A DNA stretch of 55,190 nucleotides from an uncultured Caryophanales bacterium (GCA_946624985.1 CAMOSQ010000007.1:1-55190), one strand, 5' to 3'; positions 23,905-33,387 are shown, counted from the first letter of the stretch. Notes: generated by a model not told the origin, from the sequence alone. Program-made: numbers and translations.

Positions 23905-23937
23905 ATATTACCTCCTTCATTAATTATATCATTTTTT

Positions 23938-24414
23938 TTAAAAACTATCTATAGTATCACTAATTAGCTTATTAAATTTGTTATTATTTGATTTATATTT
24001 TTTAGGGATAAATTTTTTTGATTCTTCTATTATTTTTGAGACATCTTCTATTTTTCCTGTTAATATAAATCCTGAATTATAAAATTCGTTTATTATTTCA
24101 ACCTGGTGATCATTAACATGCTCTTGGTATTTGCTTAGTCTTGGGAACGCTATTATTTTTTTTTCTTTTTTTAATCCATCTAATATTGTTCCTACACCGC
24201 CGTGTGTTATTAAAATGTCACATTGTTCTATGTTTTTATTAAATTCGTTTATTGGCATTAGATCTATTATTTTCATTTTTTTTGATTCATATTTTGTATA
24301 GCCTGATTGTACAATTACTTTATCTTTTATATTTCCTAATTCTATTTGATTTTCAATTTCATCAAGTAATCTTTTAAAGCTTTTATCATTTGTTCCTAGT
24401 GTTACAAATATCAA
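23938..24414 (-). CDS. Alg13/PssE-like glycosyltransferase subunit
   Basis: About 158 residues: the nucleotide-sugar-binding half of a GT28-type enzyme split over two proteins, as in eukaryotic Alg13/Alg14 and streptococcal PssE/PssD. 'ILIFVTLGTNDKSFKRLL' opens the fold and 'CDILITHGGVGTILDGLKKEKKIIAFPR' is the UDP-sugar site. I place the start at TTG 24414, which overlaps the TGA of the upstream gene (TTGA) and has a GGGGGGTGG site inside that gene; the first ATG of the frame is deep in the neighbour. Works with the next gene as one enzyme. Confidence 0.85.
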   Translation of the reverse strand: MIFVTLGTNDKSFKRLLDEIENQIELGNIKDKVIVQSGYTKYESKKMKIIDLMPINEFNKNIEQCDILITHGGVGTILDGLKKEKKIIAFPRLSKYQEHVNDHQVEIINEFYNSGFILTGKIEDVSKIIEESKKFIPKKYKSNNNKFNKLISDTIDSF

Positions 24415-24878
24415 AATATCCACCCCCCATATGTTGCTTTTGGATATAGTTTTAGCATGCTTTCCCATTGTACTACAAACATATCTGCTATTGGGTAAAC
24501 TAGTTTTCCACTTACACTTTTTGTATGAATATTTGCGAATGTTTCTATATAGATTATTTTTTTTCTAAATAGTTTTGCGATATAGCACATTATTACTCCT
24601 GTGTGTGCACCTGTTGAAACTATAACGTTTGGTCTAATTTTAATAAAGTATATCAAACTTTTTATACAGTTCCATGGAAATATATATATATAGCTTAAGT
24701 GTGATTTTGATCCATATTTTAGATATTTTATTTTATTTCCATATTTTTGTTTTAGACTTATTGTTGATTTTGTTTTTTCGGTTATTAAATATGAGTCATA
24801 TTTATTAAATGTTTTTGATAATTGTAGTAATTCATTTAAATGTCCTCCAGTGCTTGAAACGAATAATACCTTTTTCAT
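24411..24878 (-). CDS. Alg14/PssD-like glycosyltransferase subunit
   Basis: 155 residues with the Alg14 signature 'VLFVSSTGGHLNELLQL' at the N-terminus, a central membrane-associating stretch 'LSYIYIFPWNCIKSLIYFIKI' and 'VIVSTGAHTGVIMCYIAKLF'. In PssD/PssE systems this subunit anchors the partner to the membrane and binds the lipid-linked acceptor; the pair adds Glc, Gal or GlcNAc as second sugar of a repeat unit. Directly upstream of and overlapping its partner. Confidence 0.87.
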   Translation of the reverse strand: MKKVLFVSSTGGHLNELLQLSKTFNKYDSYLITEKTKSTISLKQKYGNKIKYLKYGSKSHLSYIYIFPWNCIKSLIYFIKIRPNVIVSTGAHTGVIMCYIAKLFRKKIIYIETFANIHTKSVSGKLVYPIADMFVVQWESMLKLYPKATYGGWIF

Positions 24879-24885
24879 ATTTCAC

Positions 24886-26001
24886 CTACTTTATAATTTT
24901 TACCCATTTTTCTCTAACTTCTTCTAATGAATATTTGTCTGCTTTTCTAATTGCATTTTGTCCCATAAGAAATCTTCTGTTATAATTGTCTATTAAGTAG
25001 CATACTCTTTTTGCCATTTCATTGATGTCTCTATTTTTTATAAGATATCCATCCCAATTATTGCTTATTATTTCTTTAGCGCCTTCTGCACTGTCGAATG
25101 CTACGCATGGGATGCCATATGAAAATGCTTCTAATAGTACTATACCAAATGATTCTGTATATGAGCCCATCATATATACTGATGATTTTGATAGTATTTT
25201 TCCTATCTGTTCTTTTTGTAAGAAACCATGCAGTATTATACTATCTTTTAGGTTTTGTTTTTCTATTTTTGATTTGATGTTTTCTAGTTCATCTCCATCG
25301 CCGACTATATTTAATTTCCAATCGGGATATATTTTATGTACTAGTGAAAATACATCTATTAGGTCTAGGAATCCTTTTTCTTTTGATAGTCTTCCAATAC
25401 TTATTAGGTTATGATTTTTTAAATCAGATTTTGTTTCTGCTTTTTCAACTAAGTTAGGAATATATATACATTTACATTTTACTTTGTCTTTATAGTATTT
25501 TGTTAGATCCTTTGATACTAGAACTAGGTAATCCAGTTTACTACAGCTATCTATTATTTTTTTTGCGTATTTTTTATTTCCATGATGATGATTGTGTTCC
25601 CATCCTATTTTTAGTATATTTTCTTTTGCATAGTCTCCTAGCCATTTATTGTGAATATCACGTGTTGATATTATGACATCTGCATCGCAGTTCTTTATGT
25701 AATTAATCATAAGTTCTTTTTTTAATTTTAGAATTTTAATACTTTTTATTCCTTCTTTAAATGCGCTTATTAGTTTGAATTTTTTTAAGTATGTTTTAAA
25801 TTCTTTTTTATTTGGTTTTAAATCACTTAAATAAGTTATTTTTATCTTTCTATCTAATCTATTAACTGGTTTATCATAGACCTTGTATGTAGAAATTATT
25901 TCTACGTTATAGTCATCTACTAAACTGTTAGCCAAATCACTTAGCGCTCTTTCGATTCCACCGTATCCTAAGTGTAAGGCTAAGATTACAACCCTCTTCA
26001 T
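24886..26001 (-). CDS. Family 4 glycosyltransferase
   Basis: About 371 residues from the ATG at 26001 (GAGGTGAAT site). GT-B fold: N-terminal 'ILALHLGYGGIERALSDLANSL', C-terminal domain with 'NLISIGRLSKEKGFLDLIDVF' and the E-x7-E region 'YTESFGIVLLEAFSYGIPCVAFD'. A retaining transferase for an unknown sugar of a surface glycan; first gene of the set that ends with galE. Confidence 0.87.
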   Translation of the reverse strand: MKRVVILALHLGYGGIERALSDLANSLVDDYNVEIISTYKVYDKPVNRLDRKIKITYLSDLKPNKKEFKTYLKKFKLISAFKEGIKSIKILKLKKELMINYIKNCDADVIISTRDIHNKWLGDYAKENILKIGWEHNHHHGNKKYAKKIIDSCSKLDYLVLVSKDLTKYYKDKVKCKCIYIPNLVEKAETKSDLKNHNLISIGRLSKEKGFLDLIDVFSLVHKIYPDWKLNIVGDGDELENIKSKIEKQNLKDSIILHGFLQKEQIGKILSKSSVYMMGSYTESFGIVLLEAFSYGIPCVAFDSAEGAKEIISNNWDGYLIKNRDINEMAKRVCYLIDNYNRRFLMGQNAIRKADKYSLEEVREKWVKIIK

Positions 26002-26082
26002 ATTCACCTCATTCTATAAACCCCTATAATAATTATAAAATAATTAAAAAAAATAGTAAAGTTTATTACTATTTAAATTTAA

Positions 26083-26907
26083 TTAATTTGTATTCATAAT
26101 CTTATTTTGCTTTTCTAATTCTTTTAAACTTTTATCTGGTTTAGGAAAGTCTTCTGGCATTATTCCACCTTGCATAGCTATAAAATTTCTAATATCTCTT
26201 CCCATATTATAATGAGTCATATTAGCATTATTTTCACCTTTAATATTATCTTTCTTTAATTTTTGATTTGTTTGAGAAATTCTAAACAGATTAGCAATTA
26301 ATTCATCACTACACATATTATCTAAAATATCTTCTCTATATCTTAAACCTTTTCTCTTGGCGATATCATCTGCTGTTTCACCGTTATATAGGCCTCTATA
26401 TCCCGCATTATGAAACTTATCAAAATTTTTAACTCCTGCTTTCTTTGCAGTTTGATTTAAAGAATAATTACCCTTTCTAGTTAAATTTCTTTGATAGAAT
26501 CTCTTCTCATCCTCAGTTAATGATTCATAATCTCTTTCCATTAACTCTTGTTTTCTTGTTTGTATAGCAAAATAAGTTTGAGCAAACGCAATAGATTTTA
26601 TATGTGAATCACCATTTTGAGCAATCAAATAACACGCATATCTCGATAACTTATAATCTAGAATCTTTCTTTTTGCGCCTTTAGCTATTTGTATCATTTT
26701 GTCCAATTGGACAAAATGATCTAACTCATTATTTTTACTAATTAAACAAGCATTCATTGCTTTGTCAATAATACCCTTAAATTTTCTCCATTCCTTATAT
26801 TCTAATACTTTCTGTAACTCTCTTGCATACCAATACTCACATCCATTCTCATCAATATGCATAATACTTTCAAATATACTTTCATTATAGTTTGTTATGT
26901 TATTCAT
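26083..26907 (-). CDS. dinD: DinD-like DNA-damage-inducible protein
   Basis: 274 residues resembling E. coli DinD, an SOS-regulated inhibitor of RecA filaments: the N-terminal BRO/Bro-N-like part 'CEYWYARELQKVLEYKEWRKF', 'KLSRYACYLIAQNGDSHIKSIAFAQTYFAIQTRKQEL', and the C-terminal half with 'GVKNFDKFHNAGYRGLYNG'. No LexA-type operator is visible upstream in the forms I know. Single gene between two surface-glycan operons; dinD genes are often mobile. Confidence 0.85.
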   Translation of the reverse strand: MNNITNYNESIFESIMHIDENGCEYWYARELQKVLEYKEWRKFKGIIDKAMNACLISKNNELDHFVQLDKMIQIAKGAKRKILDYKLSRYACYLIAQNGDSHIKSIAFAQTYFAIQTRKQELMERDYESLTEDEKRFYQRNLTRKGNYSLNQTAKKAGVKNFDKFHNAGYRGLYNGETADDIAKRKGLRYREDILDNMCSDELIANLFRISQTNQKLKKDNIKGENNANMTHYNMGRDIRNFIAMQGGIMPEDFPKPDKSLKELEKQNKIMNTN

Positions 26908-27053
26908 TACATTACCCCACTTTCTAGCATATTTATTTTAACATATAATTAATTTGAAATGCAATATAATTTGTTAATTTTTTGTAAAAATTAATACCTC
27001 CTATATTATTATTCTTCATAACTATATAAAATTCCTTTAGAAAATAGAAATTT

Positions 27054-27086
27054 ATTAAAAAAAGAATGCTAAAATTGGCATTCTCC
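27054..27086 (-). terminator. Terminator of the heptose/VTC operon
   Basis: Minus strand GAATGCC/GGCATTC-type stem with TTTTTTT after it, overlapping the end of the DUF4956 gene. Confidence 0.75.
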
Positions 27087-27740
27087 ATCTTGTGTTAGTA
27101 TATTAAAGCTTGTAATTTCTTTAATTTTGCTTAAACTATTTTGTAAATCGTTTGCGTCACTACAATATAATTCATATATAATGTCTATGTTGTCTTTAGT
27201 GACATTACGTGATTTTATTCTATATTTTATGTTATTTTCATTTAGCATATTTTCAATTTTATCTCCTGCGGTGTTGTTATTAAAATTAGCAACTAATAGA
27301 AATGGTATTTTTTTTGCTGGAATTAAATCGAATAATAATAGTCCGATTGATAATACTATAGCCATTATAAATACTAGTGAATAAACTCCTGCTCCTATTA
27401 TTATACCATTACTAATTGACCAAAATAGGAATAATAAATCTCTTGGTTCTTTTACTGCAGTTCTAAATCTTACTATAGATAAAGCACCTACCATACCAAG
27501 TGAAACTACAATATTAGCCTGCATTGATAGTACAACTCCTGCAGTTACAATGCTTATTAGTGACATTGTAATATTAAAGTTTCTAGAATAAATTGTATTT
27601 TTACTTGTTAATTTATATATATTAAATACTACAAATGAAAATAGTAATGCCATTAAAAGTGTAACTATTACTAATTGAATACTAATAGTTCCTGTAAAAT
27701 TTTCTAAAAAGTTCTTTTTAAAGATATCTGAAAAACTCAT
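27069..27740 (-). CDS. DUF4956 membrane protein
   Basis: About 223 residues from the ATG at 27740 (ATAGGAGG site). Four membrane helices in the first ~145 residues with the conserved loop 'LGMVGALSIVRFRTAVKEPRDLLFLFWSI', then a ~75-residue cytosolic domain. DUF4956 proteins occur next to VTC-type polyphosphate polymerase domains and CotH-type kinases; here the start overlaps the VTC stop (ATGA), and a CotH-like gene lies at 33475. Function not established. Confidence 0.9.
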   Translation of the reverse strand: MSFSDIFKKNFLENFTGTISIQLVIVTLLMALLFSFVVFNIYKLTSKNTIYSRNFNITMSLISIVTAGVVLSMQANIVVSLGMVGALSIVRFRTAVKEPRDLLFLFWSISNGIIIGAGVYSLVFIMAIVLSIGLLLFDLIPAKKIPFLLVANFNNNTAGDKIENMLNENNIKYRIKSRNVTKDNIDIIYELYCSDANDLQNSLSKIKEITSFNILTQDGECQF

Positions 27741-28435
27741 AAACAACCTCCTATGTAATTTTTAAGTGCTAATCTTCCACTTCTATATTTTGAATATGAA
27801 GAAAGTTCTAGCCCTTTAATTTGAATACAATATTTTATAAAGTCAGGCATAAAGCCTGTATATTTAATTTCTAGTATGGAGTAACCTTTTTCCATTATTG
27901 GTATTCTTAGAATATCTTTTTTGAAAAAGTTTTTTATATCATAACTACATGAAATATTATGATCAATTGTTATTCTAACTGTTCCTGCATCATATACGTA
28001 TGGGATTCTATCGTAATCAATTATAATTTTAGGTTTAAATCCATCGCATCTTAATTTTAAATAAAATTCATTTAATAATTTAGGATTTTCTTTCGAAATA
28101 TTTAAATTTCTATTATTAATAATATCAAGTGCTTTTTCTTTGGTAATTTGACAACTAATTTTTTTTGTCATATTATTAATTTTATATTTTTTTTCTAAAA
28201 TGATATAATCTTCATTAAAATTATAAAAGCGAATTCTATATTTTACTCTTTTACTTACTCCATTTATTACTTGATTTAAGCATATATCTGAGTAATCATC
28301 AAAGTATAAACTTCGAATACTATAGAATTTTCTTCCTGATAGTATTGGATCAAGAGCTGCTAATGGAGCTAATCTATGTTTTAATTCTTCTATTTGAAGA
28401 TTGTTAATTATATACTTATTTTCAAATCTAAACAT
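27737..28435 (-). CDS. VTC-domain protein
   Basis: About 232 residues from the ATG at 28435 (GGAGGTAGGT site). It has the tunnel-shaped VTC/CYTH-like fold: N-terminal 'RFENKYIINNLQIEELKHRL', basic strands 'VKYRIRFYNFNEDYIILEKKYKI' and 'PKIIIDYDRIPYV', end 'EKGYSILEIKYTGFMPDF'. Yeast Vtc4 makes polyphosphate with this fold; bacterial forms paired with DUF4956 are uncharacterised. Alternating charged residues of the tunnel (R, K, E pairs) appear present, so it may bind triphosphate or polyphosphate. Confidence 0.87.
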   Translation of the reverse strand: MFRFENKYIINNLQIEELKHRLAPLAALDPILSGRKFYSIRSLYFDDYSDICLNQVINGVSKRVKYRIRFYNFNEDYIILEKKYKINNMTKKISCQITKEKALDIINNRNLNISKENPKLLNEFYLKLRCDGFKPKIIIDYDRIPYVYDAGTVRITIDHNISCSYDIKNFFKKDILRIPIMEKGYSILEIKYTGFMPDFIKYCIQIKGLELSSYSKYRSGRLALKNYIGGCL

Positions 28436-28521
28436 ACCTACCTCCAACAATTTATATTATATCACAATAAAAATAGATAAATAAATAAAAACTTCTAAAT
28501 TAATAGAAGTTTTGGATATAC

Positions 28522-29196
28522 CTATTTATTTTTAACATTATTTTTTTCATCAAAGAAATAATCTTCTAACATTAAACAAAGACAATGATAAATTGGTAAA
28601 TGATATTCTTGAATCATATATGTCTCCGTGGATGGAGCTTTAACACATACATCTGCTATTTCACACAATTTGCTATTTTTTTCTCCAGTTAATCCTATTA
28701 CCTTCATTCCTTTTGCTTTAGCACATACAGCTGCATATAATATATTTTTGCTATTACCACTAGTCGATATTCCTAAGAAAATGTCTTTCCCTGCTCCAAA
28801 GCCATTTACTTGTTGTGCAAAACACAATAATGGTTCACAATCATTCATGTATGCCGTTGTTAGTGCCAAATGACCATCAAGAGCAATTGCAGGCAAAGCC
28901 ATTTGCAAGTTTTTTGCTAATACTGTACCTAATTCCTCATTTTCTGTTATCAACTTCTTTTTAAATTCTTCATCTAAAAATCTTGGTAACTTGAATGCTT
29001 TCATCAGTTCTCCAACTATATGTTCTGAATCTGCAGCAGAACCTCCATTTCCAGCTATTAAAAGCTTACCACCATTTCTATAACATTCTTCTAATACTAA
29101 ATAAGCATCGATTATATCTTCTTTACATACTTCCAACTCAGGATATCTTGCTATTAATAAATCTATATGTTTATTTAATTTACTTTCTAATTTCAT
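28522..29196 (-). CDS. gmhA: Sedoheptulose 7-phosphate isomerase
   Basis: A 224-residue SIS-domain enzyme that converts sedoheptulose 7-phosphate to D-glycero-D-manno-heptose 7-phosphate, the first step of heptose synthesis. 'KLLIAGNGGSAADSEHIVGELMKAF' and 'ISTSGNSKNILYAAVCAKAKGMKVIGLTG' form the phosphate site; 'ETYMIQEYHLPIYHCLCLML' has the catalytic His/Glu. It carries a ~30-residue insert after the first motif ('LPRFLDEEFKKKLITENEELG'), as in GDP-heptose pathway versions. Overlaps the upstream fusion gene by 17 bases. Confidence 0.92.
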   Translation of the reverse strand: MKLESKLNKHIDLLIARYPELEVCKEDIIDAYLVLEECYRNGGKLLIAGNGGSAADSEHIVGELMKAFKLPRFLDEEFKKKLITENEELGTVLAKNLQMALPAIALDGHLALTTAYMNDCEPLLCFAQQVNGFGAGKDIFLGISTSGNSKNILYAAVCAKAKGMKVIGLTGEKNSKLCEIADVCVKAPSTETYMIQEYHLPIYHCLCLMLEDYFFDEKNNVKNK

Positions 29197-30523
29197 TTAT
29201 ATGTCTCCTTATTTTTACTTTTTTTTTAGTCAATATATGATCAACTGCTTCACTTATGCTATTTACTAATAATGTATCGCCGTAATTATTATTTATATTA
29301 TCACCTATTAAAATTGTATTGCAACCAGCTCTAAGACCAGCAACTACATCATTTTCAGTATCACCTATCATATAGGATTCATTTAAGTCAATATTAAAGT
29401 CTTGTGCTGCATGTAATAACATTCCAGGCTTAGGCTTTCTGCAACTACATTCAATTTTTAATTCAGCAACTTCACCTTCATACCCTTTATGAGGATGATG
29501 TGGACAAAAGTAAATTGCATCAACATACGCGCCCTCATTACCTAATAAAGTCTCCATTTTGTTATGTATTTCATTTAAATCTTCGAATGTTGCATCACCT
29601 CTTGCAATCACGGGCTGATTAGTTGCAACGATAACTAAGTATCCTGCTTCATTTAATCTTTTAATTGCAGATGCTACACCTGGAATTAATTCAAATTCAT
29701 CAGTTTTTTTTATAAATCCGTTATATACATTTATAGTCCCATCTCTGTCTAGAAATACAGCTTTTTGCTTATTTCTTAAATTTTTTCTTTCAACAATACC
29801 GTTTTCAAAATTATCTTCAACAAGATAATATCTATCAGGAGTTCCCATATCCTTTACGTATTCTGGACTATCATATATAAACATCTTGCCGGTACCCGAA
29901 AGAGGCTTTAATATTTGTCTATCTAAATCAACCTTTGGCGTACAAATCTCCATATCTAATACCTTAGGAGAAAGAATATGTAATCCAGCATTTACTCTAT
30001 TTTTATAATATGTTGGTCTCTCTTCTTCTTTTGATAACCATTGTTTTACTGTTCCATCTTTATCAGAAATAATTAACCCACTATCATATGGATGATTGTT
30101 TGGATGAGTGAATAAAGTTACTAAGCCACCATGAGATTTATGAAATGCAACAAAGCGATTAAAATCAATATCAAATATTGAATCAGCATTAAGAAGCAAA
30201 AAGTCATCATCTAATTTATCTTTTATTTTAAATAAAGCACCTGCCGATCCTAATGGTTCCTTTTCATAAAAATATTCTATTTTTACACCAAACGGTCTTC
30301 CAGTTATAGGAGATATTTTACTTCCATCGCCAAAATAATTCATAATAATTTCACCAAGATGACTTACAGTTATGATAATATCTGTAAAACCCTGTCCTTT
30401 TAAACTCGCTATTTCTCTTTCTAAGACTGGCATTCCACCAATAGGTAACATTGGTTTAGGAATATTACTAGCAATACTTGAAATTCTTGTACCCTTACCA
30501 CCAGCCATTATTACTGCTTTCAT
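29180..30523 (-). CDS. Heptose-1-P guanylyltransferase fused to heptose bisphosphatase
   Basis: About 447 residues from the ATG at 30523 (AGAGG site; the longest frame starts nine codons earlier inside hddA). Residues ~1-235 are a nucleotidyltransferase ('MKAVIMAGGKGTRISSIASNIPKP') as in HddC; residues ~250-430 are a HAD phosphatase as in GmhB ('AVFLDRDGTINVYNGF', zinc-binding 'CPHHPHKGYEG' and 'CSCRKPKPGM', 'MIGDTENDVVAG'). Together with gmhA and hddA it completes the path to GDP-D-glycero-alpha-D-manno-heptose. Both halves keep their catalytic motifs. Fusions of these two steps are known; which sugar anomer is used rests on the gene company. Confidence 0.9.
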   Translation of the reverse strand: MKAVIMAGGKGTRISSIASNIPKPMLPIGGMPVLEREIASLKGQGFTDIIITVSHLGEIIMNYFGDGSKISPITGRPFGVKIEYFYEKEPLGSAGALFKIKDKLDDDFLLLNADSIFDIDFNRFVAFHKSHGGLVTLFTHPNNHPYDSGLIISDKDGTVKQWLSKEEERPTYYKNRVNAGLHILSPKVLDMEICTPKVDLDRQILKPLSGTGKMFIYDSPEYVKDMGTPDRYYLVEDNFENGIVERKNLRNKQKAVFLDRDGTINVYNGFIKKTDEFELIPGVASAIKRLNEAGYLVIVATNQPVIARGDATFEDLNEIHNKMETLLGNEGAYVDAIYFCPHHPHKGYEGEVAELKIECSCRKPKPGMLLHAAQDFNIDLNESYMIGDTENDVVAGLRAGCNTILIGDNINNNYGDTLLVNSISEAVDHILTKKKVKIRRHINEIRK

Positions 30524-30524
30524 T

Positions 30525-31538
30525 TTATTTTTCCTCTTTTTTGGGTTCATATGATTCAGGATAATAATGAATTACAGAAGCACCTTCATTTTCGAATTCA
30601 AATGGAATATACAATAAATCTTTCATAGCATTTTTAACAATTTCTTGTTTTTCTGGTTGAACATAAAAAACAAGAAAACCACCACCTCCAGCGCCTAAAA
30701 GTTTTCCACCTAATGCACCTGCTTTAATACCTTTATCATATAATTTATCTATATTCGATGTAGATATACCTTTTCCTGTTTGTTTTTTTAATTTCCATGA
30801 CTCATCCAAAAGCCTTCCAAAATCATCTAAGTTTCTGTTTTTATCACATAATATTTGTTCAGCTTGATCTACCATATCATACATTTTTTTTAATTTATCT
30901 TTCTTTTCTTCAATACTTGTTTTATTATTAACTTTTTGAACATCAGAAGAAAATCTTGTAAATCCAGTAAAAAACATCATTAAATTATTATTTAATTGTT
31001 TCTTTCTCTCAGGCGATATAATTATAGGCTTAACAGTATAACCATCCTTATCAAAAACAATCTTGTTAAAACCGCCATAAGAAGCAGCAATTTGATCTTG
31101 ATAACCACCTGCTTCTTCACACAATACTCTTTCTGCATATATTGCTTCATCAGCTAATTTTTTCTTATCAGCATATTCTCCCTTTAATGCATAAAACGCA
31201 AGTAACATTCCAACAGCAAATGAGCTACTTGTTCCTAAGCCTGATCTTGCAGGTAAATCTGCTTCATATGTCAATCTAATTTCATGCATATCTAACATCT
31301 TCATAATATTTCTAATTAGAGGATGTTCAATCTCATCAATATTTTTTACCTTTTCTGTCCTAGAATATACTACTTCAGTAGAATAATCAAAAAATCTAGG
31401 CAAATGGCGAACATTTACATAACAATATTTATCTATTGTAGTTGATAAAACTGCACCCTTGTTTTCTTTAAAATACTCTTCCATGTCAGTTCCTCCACCA
31501 AAAAAAGACATTCTAAATGGTGTTCTAGTAATAATCAT
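30525..31538 (-). CDS. hddA: D-glycero-D-manno-heptose 7-phosphate kinase
   Basis: A 337-residue GHMP kinase: N-terminal 'IITRTPFRMSFFGGGTDMEEYF', ATP loop 'DLPARSGLGTSSSFAVGML' and C-terminal 'GAGGGGFLVFYV'. It phosphorylates heptose 7-phosphate at C1, the HddA step of the GDP-heptose route. Good AGGAGG site. One base separates its stop from the next start. The family overlaps with fucokinase-like enzymes, but gmhA and gmhB beside it settle the assignment. Confidence 0.92.
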   Translation of the reverse strand: MIITRTPFRMSFFGGGTDMEEYFKENKGAVLSTTIDKYCYVNVRHLPRFFDYSTEVVYSRTEKVKNIDEIEHPLIRNIMKMLDMHEIRLTYEADLPARSGLGTSSSFAVGMLLAFYALKGEYADKKKLADEAIYAERVLCEEAGGYQDQIAASYGGFNKIVFDKDGYTVKPIIISPERKKQLNNNLMMFFTGFTRFSSDVQKVNNKTSIEEKKDKLKKMYDMVDQAEQILCDKNRNLDDFGRLLDESWKLKKQTGKGISTSNIDKLYDKGIKAGALGGKLLGAGGGGFLVFYVQPEKQEIVKNAMKDLLYIPFEFENEGASVIHYYPESYEPKKEEK

Positions 31539-31547
31539 AAAAACCTC

Positions 31548-32681
31548 CTACTTTTTTAATAATGATTTATACGCCTCTAAATATTTTGAAGCCATATTTT
31601 CTTTACTAAAATCTTTTTTCTTTTTTGTTTTATATCTAATTTTCTTTAAAATAATACTTTCTAAAACTTTTTCAAGACTATCAGAATTTCTATTTTCAAA
31701 CTCAGCAACTTGACCAAAAGTTACTTCTGGTAATGAACCACCACTACTGTGAACTAACTTCTTTCCTGCTTCACATGCTTCTATTGCAGACAATCCAAAT
31801 CCTTCGGTTATTGAAGGAACCACTATATAATCTGCACAAGCTCTATAATTATCCAAATCTTCCCTAGAAACTGATTCTTTTATTATAATATATTTACTTA
31901 AATTATATTTCTCAACTTTTTTTATAAATTTATTTCTTTCTTTATGTGGTTCTTTGGCCATTATAAAGCAAAATTTTATCTTTTCTAAATCTTTTTTACT
32001 TAATTTTTTAGCAAGACTTTTTATAGCATTTAGATATACAAAAATTCCTTTTGTCTTTCCTGGTCGACCATAATTTAAAAACACTATATTTTTTTCATTA
32101 ATACCAAAATAATCATAATATTTCTTTTTATCAATTTTTGTTTTATTTTCTTTTGGTTCTGATATTCTATAAACTGTTTTACAATTTGCTTTTTTATTAT
32201 ATTTCAGCAAATCGTTTTCGGTAGCGTGCGACGATGTGATAAAAAAATCACATTTTTGATTTATTATAAATTTTTCGTATGTTTTTAATATAAATGCTTT
32301 GATATAATTTTTTTCTACCCAATACCACCTATGGCCGAGCACCTCGTATACATCACATAATACAGGTTTACCTAATTTATGACATACCCTAGTTACAACT
32401 GGAACTGGACTATAAACTGCAGTATTAACAACATCTGCCCATTTAATATGGTCAATTATATCTTTTTCTTTAACTAATGGATGACCCATTAATTGTTTCC
32501 AATTGTAATAATAAATATCTAAATCTTTATATTTCAAATGTTCATTTTTACCATTAACAGAAGTAGTAATAACTCTTATTTCTACATTTTTTTTTACTAA
32601 AACTTGCATCAAGTCAAAAAATGCTTGTTCTGCACCACCTACATAAGGGTAAAAATGTGACAAAATATAACATACTTTCAT
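31548..32681 (-). CDS. Family 4 glycosyltransferase
   Basis: About 377 residues from the ATG at 32681 (AAGGAGGAAG site). GT-B fold with 'CYILSHFYPYVGGAEQAFFDLMQVL' at the N-terminus and 'FLNYGRPGKTKGIFVYLNAI' plus 'PSITEGFGLSAIEACEAGKKLV' in the donor domain. Placed between the heptose enzymes and a small transporter, it is the best candidate heptosyltransferase using GDP-heptose; this is inference from context. Confidence 0.87.
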   Translation of the reverse strand: MKVCYILSHFYPYVGGAEQAFFDLMQVLVKKNVEIRVITTSVNGKNEHLKYKDLDIYYYNWKQLMGHPLVKEKDIIDHIKWADVVNTAVYSPVPVVTRVCHKLGKPVLCDVYEVLGHRWYWVEKNYIKAFILKTYEKFIINQKCDFFITSSHATENDLLKYNKKANCKTVYRISEPKENKTKIDKKKYYDYFGINEKNIVFLNYGRPGKTKGIFVYLNAIKSLAKKLSKKDLEKIKFCFIMAKEPHKERNKFIKKVEKYNLSKYIIIKESVSREDLDNYRACADYIVVPSITEGFGLSAIEACEAGKKLVHSSGGSLPEVTFGQVAEFENRNSDSLEKVLESIILKKIRYKTKKKKDFSKENMASKYLEAYKSLLKK

Positions 32682-32700
32682 AAAATACACTTCCTCCTTA

Positions 32701-33051
32701 TTATCTCTTGATGTTCATAACTAATATTCCTAGTACTATTATTATTGCGCCAATTATTCCTTGTTTTGAAATTGTCTCCTTCAAAATACTCCATGATGCT
32801 AAAAGTATTAATATTTGAGAAACACCTGTTATTATAGGAATAATATAGCTCAAATCAAAAGTTGTAACTACCTTTGTATATAATAAAAAACTGATAATAT
32901 AAAATATTAAACCTATAAAGCTTATTATATTAATACTTAATCCAACATTTCCATCATTAAATCTTATAGAGCCTGCATTTCCACCTTTTTTCATTAAAAT
33001 TAACCCCAAAATCGAAAATATTAAATATGATAATACTAAAATAAACTTCAT
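32701..33051 (-). CDS. Small DMT-superfamily (SMR/EamA-like) membrane protein
   Basis: About 116 residues from the ATG at 33051 (AATAGGAGG site; an earlier in-frame ATG at 33084 has a weaker one). Four membrane helices with an SMR-like layout ('FSILGLILMKKGG', 'LSYIIPIITGVSQILILLASWSILKETIS'). Relatives in glycan loci (ArnE/ArnF-type) flip lipid-linked sugars. First gene of the heptose/VTC operon, with a promoter at 33257-33285. Confidence 0.8.
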   Translation of the reverse strand: MKFILVLSYLIFSILGLILMKKGGNAGSIRFNDGNVGLSINIISFIGLIFYIISFLLYTKVVTTFDLSYIIPIITGVSQILILLASWSILKETISKQGIIGAIIIVLGILVMNIKR

Positions 33052-33256
33052 TATATTCCTCCTATTATTAATTGCTTTCGTCATTTTTTCTCCCACTTCC
33101 AATATCAAAAATACTTACTTCTAAAATAAAATCCATTCCTTTAAGTATTTGAAAAACAGTAAAAATCTTTAATACTATTAATAAAAATATATATTAATCA
33201 AGACTATGACATTTATAATTATAAATATTATAATATCACTACTCTTAACAATTAAA

Positions 33257-33285
33257 ATTATAACATAAATAAAAAAGAGTGACAA
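33257..33285 (-). promoter_or_regulatory. Promoter of the heptose/VTC operon
   Basis: Minus strand TTGTCA, 17 bases, TATAAT, leaving a leader of about 200 nt before 33051. The 420-base gap 33052-33474 otherwise holds only this promoter, the CotH terminator and AT-rich DNA. Confidence 0.75.
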
Positions 33286-33387
33286 TAAAAATAACAAACA
33301 CTTTTACTTTTCTTATTAAAAAATAGTTTAAATCAAATTCAATAGCTTCCATAAAAAAACTAATATATAATAATATAAAATAAAAAT

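Noticed and set aside
26083..26907. Phage remnant
   Set aside because: DinD has a Bro-N-like part found in phage antirepressors, but no other phage gene or att-like repeat flanks it.
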